The translations under genes and the position numbers were made by a program. From Delftia sp. PS-11 (GTDB lineage: Bacteria; Pseudomonadota; Gammaproteobacteria; Burkholderiales; Burkholderiaceae_C): a stretch of 64,000 nt of DNA. The notes below the pieces were generated by a model, which had not been told where the DNA came from, did no database searches, and worked only from the letters and a program-made list of their open reading frames with translations. The stretch spans positions 10,049 to 74,048 of the forward strand of contig NZ_JACSYA010000027.1 in the NCBI RefSeq assembly GCF_029870285.1, given 5' to 3'. Below, one piece after another: positions 36,417-45,755 of this stretch (positions are counted from its first letter, which is position 1; the number at the start of each line of letters is the position of its first letter).

Positions 36417-39215
36417 CAGCGCCACAGCCGGTCCTGCCTGCTGCATCTCGCCCGCCAGAGGCTCGGGGCTCAAAGGATAGCGCGTCTTGACGTGGCTTTC
36501 GAAATCCACGACGCCCAGCGGGCGAGAGAACAGGTATCCCTGAAAGTTCAGGCATCTGTTTTGCATCAGGAACTGGTGCTGGCCGGCGTTTTCCACGCCC
36601 TCCGCAATCACATGCAGACCGAGATTGTCGCCCAGGGAAATAATGGTCTGGACGATGGCTGCATCGTTGCTGTCCACAATCACATCCCGCACGAAGGACT
36701 GATCTATCTTCAGCTGATCCAGCGGCAGCCGCTTGATGTACGCCAGCGAGGAATAGCCGGTGCCGAAGTCATCGAGCGAAAAATAGATTCCCAAAGACTT
36801 GAGCTGGCGCATTTTTTCTGCGATCACATCCACATCGTGCGACAGCGAGCTTTCCGTCAATTCGAGCTCGATCTTGCCGGGATCTACCGCTGAGGCAGCA
36901 ATCATCTGGATCAGCTGATCGACAAAATCCGGGTGGTGGAATTGCTGGGAACTGACATTGATGGCAATGCGCAGATGGCACAGGTCCGGATCTTTCTGCC
37001 AGACCGCCAAAGTGGCGCAGGCTTGCTGCAGCACCCAGCTGCCCAGCTGAAAGATGAACCCGTTCTTCTCTGCAATATCGATGAAACGCTGCGGCGCGAT
37101 CAACCCTTTGTAGGGGTGCTGCCAGCGGCACAGCGCTTCCGCGCCGATGATCTGCCCCAGGTGATTGACCTGCGGCTGATACACAAGGAAGAACTGTCCG
37201 CTGGACAGCCCGATGCGCATGTCGTGCTCCAGCGCTGAACGCTCCAGAAGCTCTTTTTGCAATGAGCTGTCATAGAAGCTGAAGGTATTTTTGCCGTTGG
37301 CCTTGGCCTGGTACATGGCGGAGTCGGCTCTGCTGATCAGCTCGCCAATCGCCACCGCCTCTTGCGACACCAGCACAACGCCTACGCTCAGGGAGGTGAA
37401 AAACTCATACTCCTCTATGCGGATGGGATGCGACAGCTCCGTCAGCATGGATTTGCAGATGGACTCAATGACCTGCCTGGCCTCAGCATGGCCAGTGCCG
37501 ATATCCCGGATGAACACGATGAACTCGTCACCGCCAAACCGCGCCACCAGCGCGCCATATCCCACGGCGGCCTGAATACGGGCTGCCACAGTTTTGAGCA
37601 ACGCATCGCCCATGGCATGGCCCCACTGGTCATTGATATTCTTGAAGTTATCGATATCCAGCATCAGCAAGGCGGAGTACCCACCTGGCGCGAGGCTTGC
37701 CAGGATCTCTCGGGCCTGGGCAAGAAAGCTGACCCGGTTAGGCAGGCCTGTCAGGCTGTCAAAAAATGCCAGCTGGTGGATTTTTTTCTCAGCGAGAGCC
37801 CGCTCGGTGATGTCCCGCGAAAGCACGATGAACCGCTCGGAACCTGAGTCCATGTGCGTTTTTCTGGCCACAGACAACTCGAACCAGCGTGGCTGACCCT
37901 GTATTTCCAGCTCGATCCGGGTCCCTGTGCTGCGCCCCTGTGCATGGGCCTCATCGATCGCCATCTTCAAAGCAACTGCCGCCTTGGAGGGCATGACATC
38001 CCAGGCGCTTTTGCCTATCAGCTGCTCCGGAGGCAAGAGCAGATCATCGCCGTTGGCGGTACGCAGCTGCAGGTAGCGCACATCCTGATCCATCTCGAAC
38101 AGCAAATCAGGGATGGCATTGAGGGTATCGCTCATTTCTCCGGCAATTCTTCGCATGCGGGCCGTCATGTCAAACGCAAGACGCTCCGCACGGTAGCGCG
38201 CCGTCATCAGCAAATAGGCAATCATGCCCATGCAAATGCCTAGCAGGCATCCAGCCATGGCAATCCAGGAGTGGGAGTTGCCCATGTACTGCGCAATGAA
38301 ACTCGAAGGTGCATCAACATGAAAGACCCAGTCCCTGCCGGCAAATCGCGTGACTTCCCGAATGGAATACTGCGCCCCGGTCATGGCCGCCTGGGCCAGT
38401 GCAACAGGCTCTCCATTTGCATAGGCACTCAGGACTTGCAGACCGTCTTGTGCGCCATCCATGAAGCGAAGCTGCAAACCGGACTGCAGGGATTTTCCGA
38501 GCGGCGCCAGCAGATCGGCCAGCCGGAACGACAGCACCACCCAGCCCTCGGGCCCCTGGGGCCAGGCTGCAGCGCCCTCGGTCGTGTCCGAAGGCTCATA
38601 TACCGGCAGGAACAGCGTGTACCCCAGATGCTGTATGCCATCGGCAGGGTCGGTGAGCTGGGTCTTGCCTCCGGCAACCAATTGCCGGGTTTCCGCCGCC
38701 ATGCGCGCCGGCACGCGGCTGAGCGGGTCGGCCAGGATGTCCTGGCCGATGGTCCGGGAGATGGATTGCGCCGGAGCCATGTACAGCAAAGGCGCATACT
38801 CCGAGCCTGCCGGCCCGGTTTCCAGCGGGGACTTTTTCAGCAGCAGCTGCGATGACCGCTCCACGGCATCGGTGCTGGAGACCAGCCAGGCGACCCCCAC
38901 ATTGTGCAGACCTGGCGTGACATGGGGCAGGTTCAGCGAGGCGGTAAAGGACTTGAACTCCTCTGCGGTCACCGCCTCGGAGCCCTCGATGAACCCCTTG
39001 ACGCTGCGGGCCACCAGATCGAACGCGTTGAACTGATTGACCAGCAGGACCGATGCCTGCTGCGCTTCCTGGCGCAGCGTCGCATCCAGGTCGCGGCGCT
39101 GTGCATCTTCCACGCGCAGCCAGTAGGCAAGGCAGATGCCAAAGGCCAGCAATGCGACGATCACCGCCGCCGCGAAAGCCTTCACTTCGAAATGGGTCTG
39201 CTCCTGCTTTTCCAT
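36396..39215 (-). CDS. CHASE-PAS-GGDEF-EAL membrane protein (cyclic-di-GMP turnover)
   Basis: A 939-residue protein starting at MEKQEQTHFEV. TM1 lies at about 13-35, a periplasmic CHASE-type sensor at about 40-315, TM2 at about 315-340, a PAS domain at about 365-490, GGDEF at about 495-660 and EAL at about 670-920. The diguanylate cyclase motif is intact (ARFGGDEFIVF) as is the EAL motif (EALCRW) with DDFGTGYSSL and QGYLFSRPLG, so both activities are possible. It is convergent with the HD-GYP gene, placing two c-di-GMP enzymes tail to tail with overlapping stops. Confidence 0.93.
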   Translation of the reverse strand: MEKQEQTHFEVKAFAAAVIVALLAFGICLAYWLRVEDAQRRDLDATLRQEAQQASVLLVNQFNAFDLVARSVKGFIEGSEAVTAEEFKSFTASLNLPHVTPGLHNVGVAWLVSSTDAVERSSQLLLKKSPLETGPAGSEYAPLLYMAPAQSISRTIGQDILADPLSRVPARMAAETRQLVAGGKTQLTDPADGIQHLGYTLFLPVYEPSDTTEGAAAWPQGPEGWVVLSFRLADLLAPLGKSLQSGLQLRFMDGAQDGLQVLSAYANGEPVALAQAAMTGAQYSIREVTRFAGRDWVFHVDAPSSFIAQYMGNSHSWIAMAGCLLGICMGMIAYLLMTARYRAERLAFDMTARMRRIAGEMSDTLNAIPDLLFEMDQDVRYLQLRTANGDDLLLPPEQLIGKSAWDVMPSKAAVALKMAIDEAHAQGRSTGTRIELEIQGQPRWFELSVARKTHMDSGSERFIVLSRDITERALAEKKIHQLAFFDSLTGLPNRVSFLAQAREILASLAPGGYSALLMLDIDNFKNINDQWGHAMGDALLKTVAARIQAAVGYGALVARFGGDEFIVFIRDIGTGHAEARQVIESICKSMLTELSHPIRIEEYEFFTSLSVGVVLVSQEAVAIGELISRADSAMYQAKANGKNTFSFYDSSLQKELLERSALEHDMRIGLSSGQFFLVYQPQVNHLGQIIGAEALCRWQHPYKGLIAPQRFIDIAEKNGFIFQLGSWVLQQACATLAVWQKDPDLCHLRIAINVSSQQFHHPDFVDQLIQMIAASAVDPGKIELELTESSLSHDVDVIAEKMRQLKSLGIYFSLDDFGTGYSSLAYIKRLPLDQLKIDQSFVRDVIVDSNDAAIVQTIISLGDNLGLHVIAEGVENAGQHQFLMQNRCLNFQGYLFSRPLGVVDFESHVKTRYPLSPEPLAGEMQQAGPAVALSHPAHP

Positions 39216-39559
39216 ACTACGAATATTTCTATTCAGTCCAGTGCGTTCATGCAAGATCGTGCCGGGCCAGGGCAACGGCTTACCGCCCAGCGAAGCGGTT
39301 CACGGTGGATTGCCACAGGCTACAGATACTGTTGCCAAATGTCACCACACCCTTGGCGCAAGCACAACAGGTTTTTCAATAGGAAAAGAAAATCCAGTGC
39401 GTTGCAAAAGACGCGGCGGACTGCGCATGTCCGCCGGGAAGGAAAAAATCGGCTATCCGCAAGGGGTGGCATTGGGAAGATGCCCGAATTGACCAAGCGA
39501 ATGAAGCCGATGAAGGTGGCACCGTTGTGTGCCGCCCGTATTTTGATGTCAGCGCATCG
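39216..39559. other. Intergenic region with a terminator-like hairpin
   Basis: These 344 bases separate two minus-strand genes and should hold the GGDEF-EAL promoter. The only clear structure is the stem at 39415-39435. No gene is seen. Confidence 0.4.
39415..39435 (-). terminator. Hairpin with T-rich tail downstream of the chemoreceptor gene
   Basis: Arms GGCGGAC and GTCCGCC with a 7-base loop. Reading on the minus strand, the stem is followed by GCGTCTTTTGC, a short T-run. It lies 125 bases after the frameshifted chemoreceptor's stop and fits a Rho-independent terminator. Confidence 0.5.
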
Positions 39560-41259
39560 TCAGAAACTGGTCCACTCCTTCTCCTGGGCACTGCCTGTGC
39601 CTTGCGCCAGTGCGGCTCTGGCTGGCTGCTGCGCCTGCGCCACCGCATGGCTTTGCGGCTTGACCGCTGTCTTGCGGGGCGCTGGCGACACCGGCGCAGT
39701 CTGCGCGCCATGGCGCATCTTGAAGGTCGCCACCAGTTGCGCCAGCGTCGCCGCCTGCTGCTCCAGGCTGCCTGCAGCAGCCGTGCTTTCTTCCACCAGC
39801 GCGGCGTTTTGCTGCGTCATCTGGTCGAGCTGGCTGACGGCTTCGCCCACTTGGCGGATGCCCTGAGACTGCTCGTGCGAGGCGTTGGAGATTTCCGTGA
39901 TCATCGTATCCACGCTGCGCACCTGCTCGACGATGCGTCCCATCTGCTCGCCTGCGCGCGTGGCCACCTCGGCGCCCTGCCCCACTTTTTGCAGGTTCGC
40001 GGCGATCAGGTCCTTGATTTCCTTGGCGGCGGTCGCACTTCGCTGGGCCAGCGAACGCACCTCGCCCGCCACCACCGCAAAGCCCCGGCCCTGCTCGCCG
40101 GCACGCGCCGCTTCCACGGCGGCGTTGAGCGCCAGGATATTGGTCTGGAAGGCAATGCCATCGATGACATTGGTGATCTCGGCGATCTTGCGCGACGCTT
40201 CGGTGATCTCCTGCATGGTGAGCACCACCAGGGCCACCGATTCACCACCCTGCACGGCAGCGGCCGAGGCTTCGGACGCCACCTGGTTGGCCTGCCGTGC
40301 CGTGTCGGCATTGGTATGCACGGTGGCCGTCATCTCCTCCATGGACGAGGCGGCCTGCTGCAGGTTGCTGGCCTGCTGCTCGGTGCGCTGGCTCAGGTCC
40401 AGGCTGCCGGCGGCAATCTGGCTGGAGCCGGTGGCGATGCTGTCGCTGCTGTGGCGCACGCGGATGATGATCTCGCTGAGCTTGTCGTTCATGTCGCGCA
40501 TGGCATCCAGCAACTGGGCAGGCTCATCGTGGCCATGCACATCGATGGTTGCCGTCAGATCGCCAGCCGCCACGGTACGGGCCACCTGAACGGCCTGGCG
40601 CAGCGGCTCGGTGATGGAGCGTGTGATGTACCAGGACAGAAAGGCGCCGACTGCCACGGAGATGGCCAGCATGCCGGCCAGCAGGTACAGGGCCAACGTG
40701 TAGTCATGCTCTGCATCGATGGTGGCGGCATGGCCGCCGTCCATGTTCAGCTTGACGGCTTCAGCGACCACACATCCAGAAACTGCAGAAAAGCCTTGGC
40801 CGTCTCGCCTGTGGCCATTGCCTTGGCGCCTGCCTCATCACCCGCATTGGACAAAGCCAGCATTTTCTCGTCCAGCGCCACAAACGCATCCCAGCTCGTG
40901 CGCATGCGGCTGTAGATCTCGCGTTCATGGGGCGAGGCAATCAGCTTTTCGTAGGTAGCAAACAGGGCCGGAATCACCTTGTCTTTATTTTTGCGGTACC
41001 GGGCTTCCTGCACCTGCTTTTTCTCGGCGGAATCTTCAATCACATGGCGCTGGCTGACGCGGCGCACCTCATTGGTCGCCCCACTGATGGAAGCCAGCAC
41101 CTCGACGGAAGGCAGCCAGTTGGTGCCCAGGTCGTTGGCGTTGAACTGTACGCGCTGGATTTGCAGCGCACCAATTCCACCGACCATGATGAGAAGCGCC
41201 AGGAGCAGGCCGAAGGCCAGCGTCAGCCGGGCACGGATGGAGATTTGTCTGATGAACAT
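39560..41259 (-). pseudogene. Methyl-accepting chemotaxis protein with a 2-base frameshift
   Basis: The N-terminal part (41259 to about 40770; MFIRQISIRARLTLAFGLLL, TM1 and most of the periplasmic four-helix sensor) and the C-terminal part (about 40770-39560; TM2, HAMP, signalling domain with [18 protein letters not shown]) are in different frames. On the coding strand the junction reads GATGTGTGGTCGCTGAA. Removing one GT restores an uninterrupted protein of 565 residues ([12 protein letters not shown]). A dinucleotide duplication in a GTGTG run, or a sequencing error, explains it. If real, no functional receptor is made unless the frame slips. The C-terminus ends QEKEWTSF, close to a CheR-binding pentapeptide. 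Confidence 0.85.
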
Positions 41260-41562
41260 GCAGGGGCCTTGTAGTTCTGGCAATTCTAATGAAACCGAAT
41301 GTCAATTTCATGGTGTTTCACGTCCATGCCCTTGATTTCTATTAAGAAAAGAAAAAAGGAATGCATACCATTCCCATGTGCACAATCAATCCGCATGCAT
41401 GTTAGCGCATGGATTTCAATGGGCTGCACAGAACCAATATGGTTTGCATGGTTTGATACGAAGGCTTGAAATATGGTCATCGCACGCCTGTCCAGAAGCT
41501 GCGGCATGGGCACAGGCAGCCGCCCTCTTGCAGCCTGCAATTTCATGCATAAAATCCATAAC
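41260..41562. promoter_or_regulatory. GntR promoter region with ATGCAT elements
   Basis: No gene is seen in this gap between the divergent chemoreceptor and GntR genes. TTTCATGCATAAAAT at 41541-41555, just before the GntR start, matches the core of the perfect palindrome upstream of the FAH operon. A further GCATGCATG lies near 41393-41401. Confidence 0.45.
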
Positions 41563-42255
41563 ATGTACAAAAAAGAATCTCCTGCACGCACGCCGCCCCT
41601 GGTGGAGCAGGCGTTTGCACAATTGCGCCAGGATGTGCTGAGCGGCAACTACGCAGCAGGAGCCAAACTCAAGCTCGATGAACTGCAGACAGCCTATGGC
41701 TTTTCCAGCAGCCCTCTGCGCGAGGCACTGAGCCGCCTGGCCCAGGAAGGGCTGGTGCGGGCTGACGAGCGGCGAGGCTTTCGCGTGGCGGCCATCTCCC
41801 AGGAAGACCTGGACGACATCACCCGCATGCGGGTCATGCTCGATGTCCAGGCGCTGCGCGAATCCATCGCCGAAGGCGATGACGACTGGGAGGCTGCCGT
41901 GCTGTCCGCCTTCCACCGCCTGGAGAAGCTCGAAGGCCGGCTCAGCGATGGCCCCGTGCACCTGGACTCGGACTGGACCGTGCTGCATACGGCCTTTCAC
42001 ATGTCGCTGCTGTCTGCCTGCCCGTCCGAGCGTCTGCGTGCAATGAGTGCGAGCCTCTTCGACCAGGCCGAGCGCTATCGCCGTTATTCGGCACGCACGC
42101 GCCAGACATCGCGGCGCAAGTCGGATGAGCACCGCCAGCTCATGGATGCCGCACTGCGGCGCGATGCCGAAACCGCCTGCGCGCTGCTGCAGGAGCACAT
42201 CCTGAGCACCCAGCGCAATGTGACGGCCGCACTGGCCCTCTCCCCGGCCGCCTGA
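41563..42255 (+). CDS. GntR-family (FCD) transcriptional regulator
   Basis: A 230-residue regulator. The start is uncertain: MYKKESPARTPPL at 41563 is preferred; an ATG at 41545 lies within the putative operator. Residues about 12-75 form the GntR winged HTH (LVEQAFAQLRQDVLSGNYAAG, SSSPLREALSRLAQEGLV). Residues about 85-225 are the all-helical FCD ligand domain with DLDDITRMRVMLDVQALR, LHTAFHMSLLSAC and DEHRQLMDAAL, whose His/Asp set usually binds a metal and a carboxylate. It precedes the FAH-Bug-DUF1185-VOC set and probably represses it. Confidence 0.9.
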   Translation: MYKKESPARTPPLVEQAFAQLRQDVLSGNYAAGAKLKLDELQTAYGFSSSPLREALSRLAQEGLVRADERRGFRVAAISQEDLDDITRMRVMLDVQALRESIAEGDDDWEAAVLSAFHRLEKLEGRLSDGPVHLDSDWTVLHTAFHMSLLSACPSERLRAMSASLFDQAERYRRYSARTRQTSRRKSDEHRQLMDAALRRDAETACALLQEHILSTQRNVTAALALSPAA

Positions 42256-42573
42256 GAACGCGCCTGCGGCCGATGCCGCAGCCACGCCATCCCCCTGGCG
42301 CACTCTGCACACCTTCTTTGGCACGTGTCTGCTGCACGTGCAAGCTGCGCGTGCCTGCCCGCGCAGCCTCTCTCACCTCATCCACCCCTCCTTCCGCCTC
42401 TCCCCTGCCCGCCCGGGGGCAGGAATTTTTGCGTCCAAAATTCACGCATAGTATTAACCACTACGCACATTTTATTTTTTATGCATAAAAATACCGTCAT
42501 GCACAAAGCATAAACAACCGGGCAGGAACATGCCACCCGGCTGCCACTTTTCTCATCTGTTGGAAGGAAACCC
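42256..42573. promoter_or_regulatory. Promoter region of the FAH operon with a perfect 16-base palindrome
   Basis: The 318-base gap contains no gene. At 42476-42491 it carries TTTTTATGCATAAAAA, a perfect palindrome, flanked by related pieces (ACGCATAG near 42445, ATGCACAAAGCATAA near 42500-42513). The same ATGCATAAAA core sits before the GntR gene, so this is the likely GntR operator. AGGAA precedes the FAH start. Confidence 0.6.
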
Positions 42574-43434
42574 ATGAAACTGATGTCCTACTCGCTCGCC
42601 GGCCGTGAAACCTGGGGGGTTGTCATTGGCGACGGTGTGGCCGAGCTGGCCACGCGCACCGGCCATGCCACGCTGGCTGACTTCATCGCCAGCCCCGACT
42701 TCGCACGGCGCGATGCGCTGGTGCAAGGACTGCAGGCCGAAGCGCAGCTGACCGATGTGGTCTATCTGCCCGTGATTACGCGCCCCGAAAAAATCATCTG
42801 CGCCGTGCGCAACTACATGGACCACCACCAGGAGGTGCTTGCCGCCGGCATGCAGCGCGAGCTGTCCGAGCAGCCACCGATCTTTCTGCGGGTCTGGCGC
42901 TCCCAGACCGCGCACCAGGGGCCCATCATCCGCCCCCGGGTCTCCGACTCCCTGGACTGGGAAGGCGAACTGGCCGTGGTCATCGGCCAGGGCGGGCGCG
43001 ACATCTCCGAGGCCGATGCCTGGGACCATATCGCGGGATACAGCTGCTACAACGATGCCAGCGTGCGCGAGTGGCAGTTCCACGCCAAGCAGATCGCCTC
43101 GGGCAAGAACTTCGAGTCCACGGGCGCCTTCGGCCCCTGGATGGTGACGGCCGACGAAATCGCACCAGGGCGTGAACTGAAGCTGGAGACCCGGCTCAAT
43201 GGCGAGGTGGTGCAGTCCAGCCATACAGGCCACATGATTTTTTCCGTTCCCCGCCTCATTGCCTATGCATCGACCATCTTCACCCTGTCGCCGGGCGATG
43301 TGATTGCCACCGGCACGCCGGCCGGCGTGGGATGGAGCAAGAAGCCGCCCCGCTTCATGCAGCACGGCGATGTGGTGGAAGTGGAGATCGAAGGCATCGG
43401 CCTGCTGCGCAACCCGGTGGTCGCGCAGAACTGA
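42574..43434 (+). CDS. Fumarylacetoacetate hydrolase family protein
   Basis: A 286-residue protein. The FAH domain (about 70-285) shows KIICAVRNYMDHHQEV, LDWEGELAVVIGQGGRDI with metal-binding acidic residues, YSCYNDASVREWQFH, and SPGDVIATGTPAGVGWSK near the C-terminus. The family cleaves C-C bonds or hydrates and isomerises 2-oxo acids at the end of aromatic or sugar-acid pathways. Here it leads an operon with a Bug binding protein, DUF1185 and a VOC protein, suggesting catabolism of an imported acid. The substrate is unknown. Confidence 0.92.
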   Translation: MKLMSYSLAGRETWGVVIGDGVAELATRTGHATLADFIASPDFARRDALVQGLQAEAQLTDVVYLPVITRPEKIICAVRNYMDHHQEVLAAGMQRELSEQPPIFLRVWRSQTAHQGPIIRPRVSDSLDWEGELAVVIGQGGRDISEADAWDHIAGYSCYNDASVREWQFHAKQIASGKNFESTGAFGPWMVTADEIAPGRELKLETRLNGEVVQSSHTGHMIFSVPRLIAYASTIFTLSPGDVIATGTPAGVGWSKKPPRFMQHGDVVEVEIEGIGLLRNPVVAQN

Positions 43435-43520
43435 GCGCCTTTCCGTCCAGACCGCACGCTGCCATCCACTACGCAGGGTAGAGACCGGCCCCATGGCGGC
43501 CGCCGCCCACGGAGACATAC

Positions 43521-44495
43521 ATGCAAAGAAGACAGATTCTTGCCGCCGCCTGCGGGGCCGCTTCGCTGGGCCTGCCGGCCCTGCCGCTGCGGGCCCAGGG
43601 CTACCCGGAGCGCGCCCTCAAGCTCTACCAGGGCTACGCGCCCGGCGGCAACGCCGATGCGATTGCCCGCGCACTGGGAACCGAGATGGGCAAGACGCTG
43701 GGCCAGCCCGTGGTGGTCGAGGCGCAGACCGGCGCAGGCGGCACGATTGCCGCGACCACCGTCGCACGGGCCCGGCCCGACGGCCATACGCTGCTGCTGG
43801 CCACCGGCGGGCACGCCGTGGCCGCCGCGATCTACCAGAGTCTGCCCTACCGGTCCGTGGCCGACTTCGAAATGGTCTCTACCGTCACCCACTTCCCCTT
43901 TCTGCTGGTTGTCTCAACCCAGTCCAGGCTGGCGGGGCTGCGTGACGTCATCGCCAGTGCGAAGGCATCCCCCGGCACCATGGCCTATGGCACGGCAGGC
44001 GTGGGCTCCACCCACCATCTGGCCGGCGAGCTGCTGGCCCGGATGGCGGGCGTGAGTCTGCTGCACGTGCCTTACCGGGGCGATACGGCATCGCTCACCG
44101 CGTTGCTGGCCGGAGATGTGCCCTGCATCATCGCGCCGCCGACGGCGGTCATGGCCCATATCCAGTCCGGCAGGCTGCGCGCGATTGCCACCACGGGCGC
44201 CCAGCGCTGGGCCGGCCGGCCCAGCGTGCCCACGGTGGCCGAACAAGGCGTGCCCGGCTATGACGTGCGCTCCTGGGCCGGCCTGATGGCGCCATCGGGC
44301 ACGCCACGCACCGTGGTGGAACGCCTCAACGCCGAAGTGACGCGCGCGCTGCAGACCGCCGCCGTGCGCCAGCGGCTGGAAGACATCGGCGGCGAAGCCC
44401 GTGCGAGCACGCCAGAGGAGATGAAGTCCATGGTCGTCAATGAAATCGAAAAATGGCAGCAACTCGTTGCCGAAGCCAGGATACCCCGGCAATAA
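43521..44495 (+). CDS. Bug-family tripartite tricarboxylate transporter substrate-binding protein
   Basis: A 324-residue exported protein with twin-arginine-like start (MQRRQILAAACGAASLGLPA) and cleavage near LRAQG. The family signature includes YQGYAPGGNADAIARALGTE, AQTGAGGTIAATTVA, MAYGTAGVGSTHHLAGELL, HVPYRGDTASLTALL and VPTVAEQGVPGYDV. It probably delivers the substrate degraded by the FAH and VOC proteins in the same operon. No TctA/B genes are adjacent. GGAGACATAC precedes the ATG. Confidence 0.92.
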   Translation: MQRRQILAAACGAASLGLPALPLRAQGYPERALKLYQGYAPGGNADAIARALGTEMGKTLGQPVVVEAQTGAGGTIAATTVARARPDGHTLLLATGGHAVAAAIYQSLPYRSVADFEMVSTVTHFPFLLVVSTQSRLAGLRDVIASAKASPGTMAYGTAGVGSTHHLAGELLARMAGVSLLHVPYRGDTASLTALLAGDVPCIIAPPTAVMAHIQSGRLRAIATTGAQRWAGRPSVPTVAEQGVPGYDVRSWAGLMAPSGTPRTVVERLNAEVTRALQTAAVRQRLEDIGGEARASTPEEMKSMVVNEIEKWQQLVAEARIPRQ

Positions 44496-44541
44496 GCCCT
44501 TCTGACTGCATCCATACCGCAAACCAACCAAGAGTCCCGAC

Positions 44542-45120
44542 ATGAGCCTGATCGCCATTCGCAAACGCAGTCTGAATATCGAAACCATCTACCACGAAGG
44601 CGGACCCGCGCCGCAGCAGCCGCTGCGCGTGGCCTCGGCCTGCGCCGTGATCCGCAACCCCTACGCGGGCCACCATGAGCCCGATCTGATGCCCTTCATG
44701 GCCGAGCTGCGCAGCCTGGGCGAGCAGCTGGCGCAGGAACTGGTGGACACCCTGAGCAAGGACCAGGTCCAGGCCTATGGCAAGGCCGCCATCGTCGGCG
44801 TCCATGGGGAGCTGGAGCATGGCGCCGTCTGGCATGAAGCAGGCGGCTGGGCCATGCGCCAGGTCCTGGGCGAGCCCAAGGCCATCGTGCCGGCAGCCAA
44901 GGCCGTGGCTGCCACCGGATACCGCCTGATGATGCCGCTGCACTATATCCACGCAGCCTATGTGCGCAGCCATTTCAACAGCACCGAGGTCGGCATCCAG
45001 GACGCGCCGCGTCCTGACGAAATCCTGTTCGCGCTGGCCATGGCCGATGGCGGACGCATCCACTCGCGCCTGGGCGGACTGACGCGTGAGCAGGTCAGTG
45101 TCCATGACGGCCAGCGCTGA
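44542..45120 (+). CDS. DUF1185 ('amino acid synthesis') family protein
   Basis: A 192-residue cytoplasmic protein. It matches the DUF1185 pattern: RKRSLNIETIYHEGGPAPQQ, ACAVIRNPYAG, GKAAIVGVHGELEHGAVW, PKAIVPAAKAV and PLHYIHAAYVRSHFN. The reaction is unknown; homologues are regularly found in Bug/FAH catabolic clusters of Burkholderiales. It starts 46 bases after the Bug gene, and the VOC gene overlaps its end by 17 bases, so all are one operon. Confidence 0.88.
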   Translation: MSLIAIRKRSLNIETIYHEGGPAPQQPLRVASACAVIRNPYAGHHEPDLMPFMAELRSLGEQLAQELVDTLSKDQVQAYGKAAIVGVHGELEHGAVWHEAGGWAMRQVLGEPKAIVPAAKAVAATGYRLMMPLHYIHAAYVRSHFNSTEVGIQDAPRPDEILFALAMADGGRIHSRLGGLTREQVSVHDGQR

Positions 45121-45706
45121 CGCCAGGCACGCCATGCACACAGCCTATTGCGCCAACCTTGCGCACTGCGGCATCTTCTGCCGCGACCTGGAGGCCATGA
45201 AAGCCTTTTATTGCGGCGTGTTCGACATGCAGGAGACCGACCGGGGCCAGGGCGTGACTTTCCGCTTCGACATCGTCTTCCTGAGCGGACGCGAGGAACA
45301 GCACCACCAGCTGGCGCTGGCCGGCGGACGCGGCCTGCAGACCCCCAGCACAGTGATGCAGCTGTCCTTCAAGGTCCAGTGCCTGGACCATCTGCGGGAA
45401 GCGCGCCGCAGGGCCCTGGCCCTGGGCGCCACGCAGATGCGTGGGCTCAACCATGGCAATGCGCTATCCATCTATTGCCTGGACCCCGAGGAAAACACGG
45501 TAGAGGTCTACCTCGACACGCCCTGGTACGTGAGCCAGCCCCATGGCGACCCGCTGGATCTGGACCTGGACGACGAGGCCATATGGGTCCAGACCGAACG
45601 CCTGGTGCACTCCGACCCCAGCTTCATGCCGGTCGACGAGTGGCGCCGCCAGTTCGTGCTGCGCGGGCAGGCGCTCAAGCAGGCAGCAGGGACCGCAGGC
45701 GGCTGA
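45104..45706 (+). CDS. VOC-family (glyoxalase/extradiol dioxygenase-like) protein
   Basis: A protein of 200 residues from the ATG at 45104; an ATG at 45134 (MHTAYCANLAHC) is equally possible. Paired beta-alpha-beta-beta-beta modules are seen with metal-ligand-like residues H in NLAHCGIFCRDLEAM, H in EEQHHQLAL and E in EENTVEVYLDTPWY, the pattern of extradiol dioxygenases and glyoxalases. In an operon with an FAH-family enzyme it may open a catechol-like ring, although it is shorter than classical two-domain dioxygenases. Last gene of the operon. Confidence 0.85.
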   Translation: MTASADARHAMHTAYCANLAHCGIFCRDLEAMKAFYCGVFDMQETDRGQGVTFRFDIVFLSGREEQHHQLALAGGRGLQTPSTVMQLSFKVQCLDHLREARRRALALGATQMRGLNHGNALSIYCLDPEENTVEVYLDTPWYVSQPHGDPLDLDLDDEAIWVQTERLVHSDPSFMPVDEWRRQFVLRGQALKQAAGTAGG

Positions 45707-45755
45707 AGCCTGCGCTGGTTGCCGCAGGGCGTTGCGCAGGCCATAATGGCAGGCT

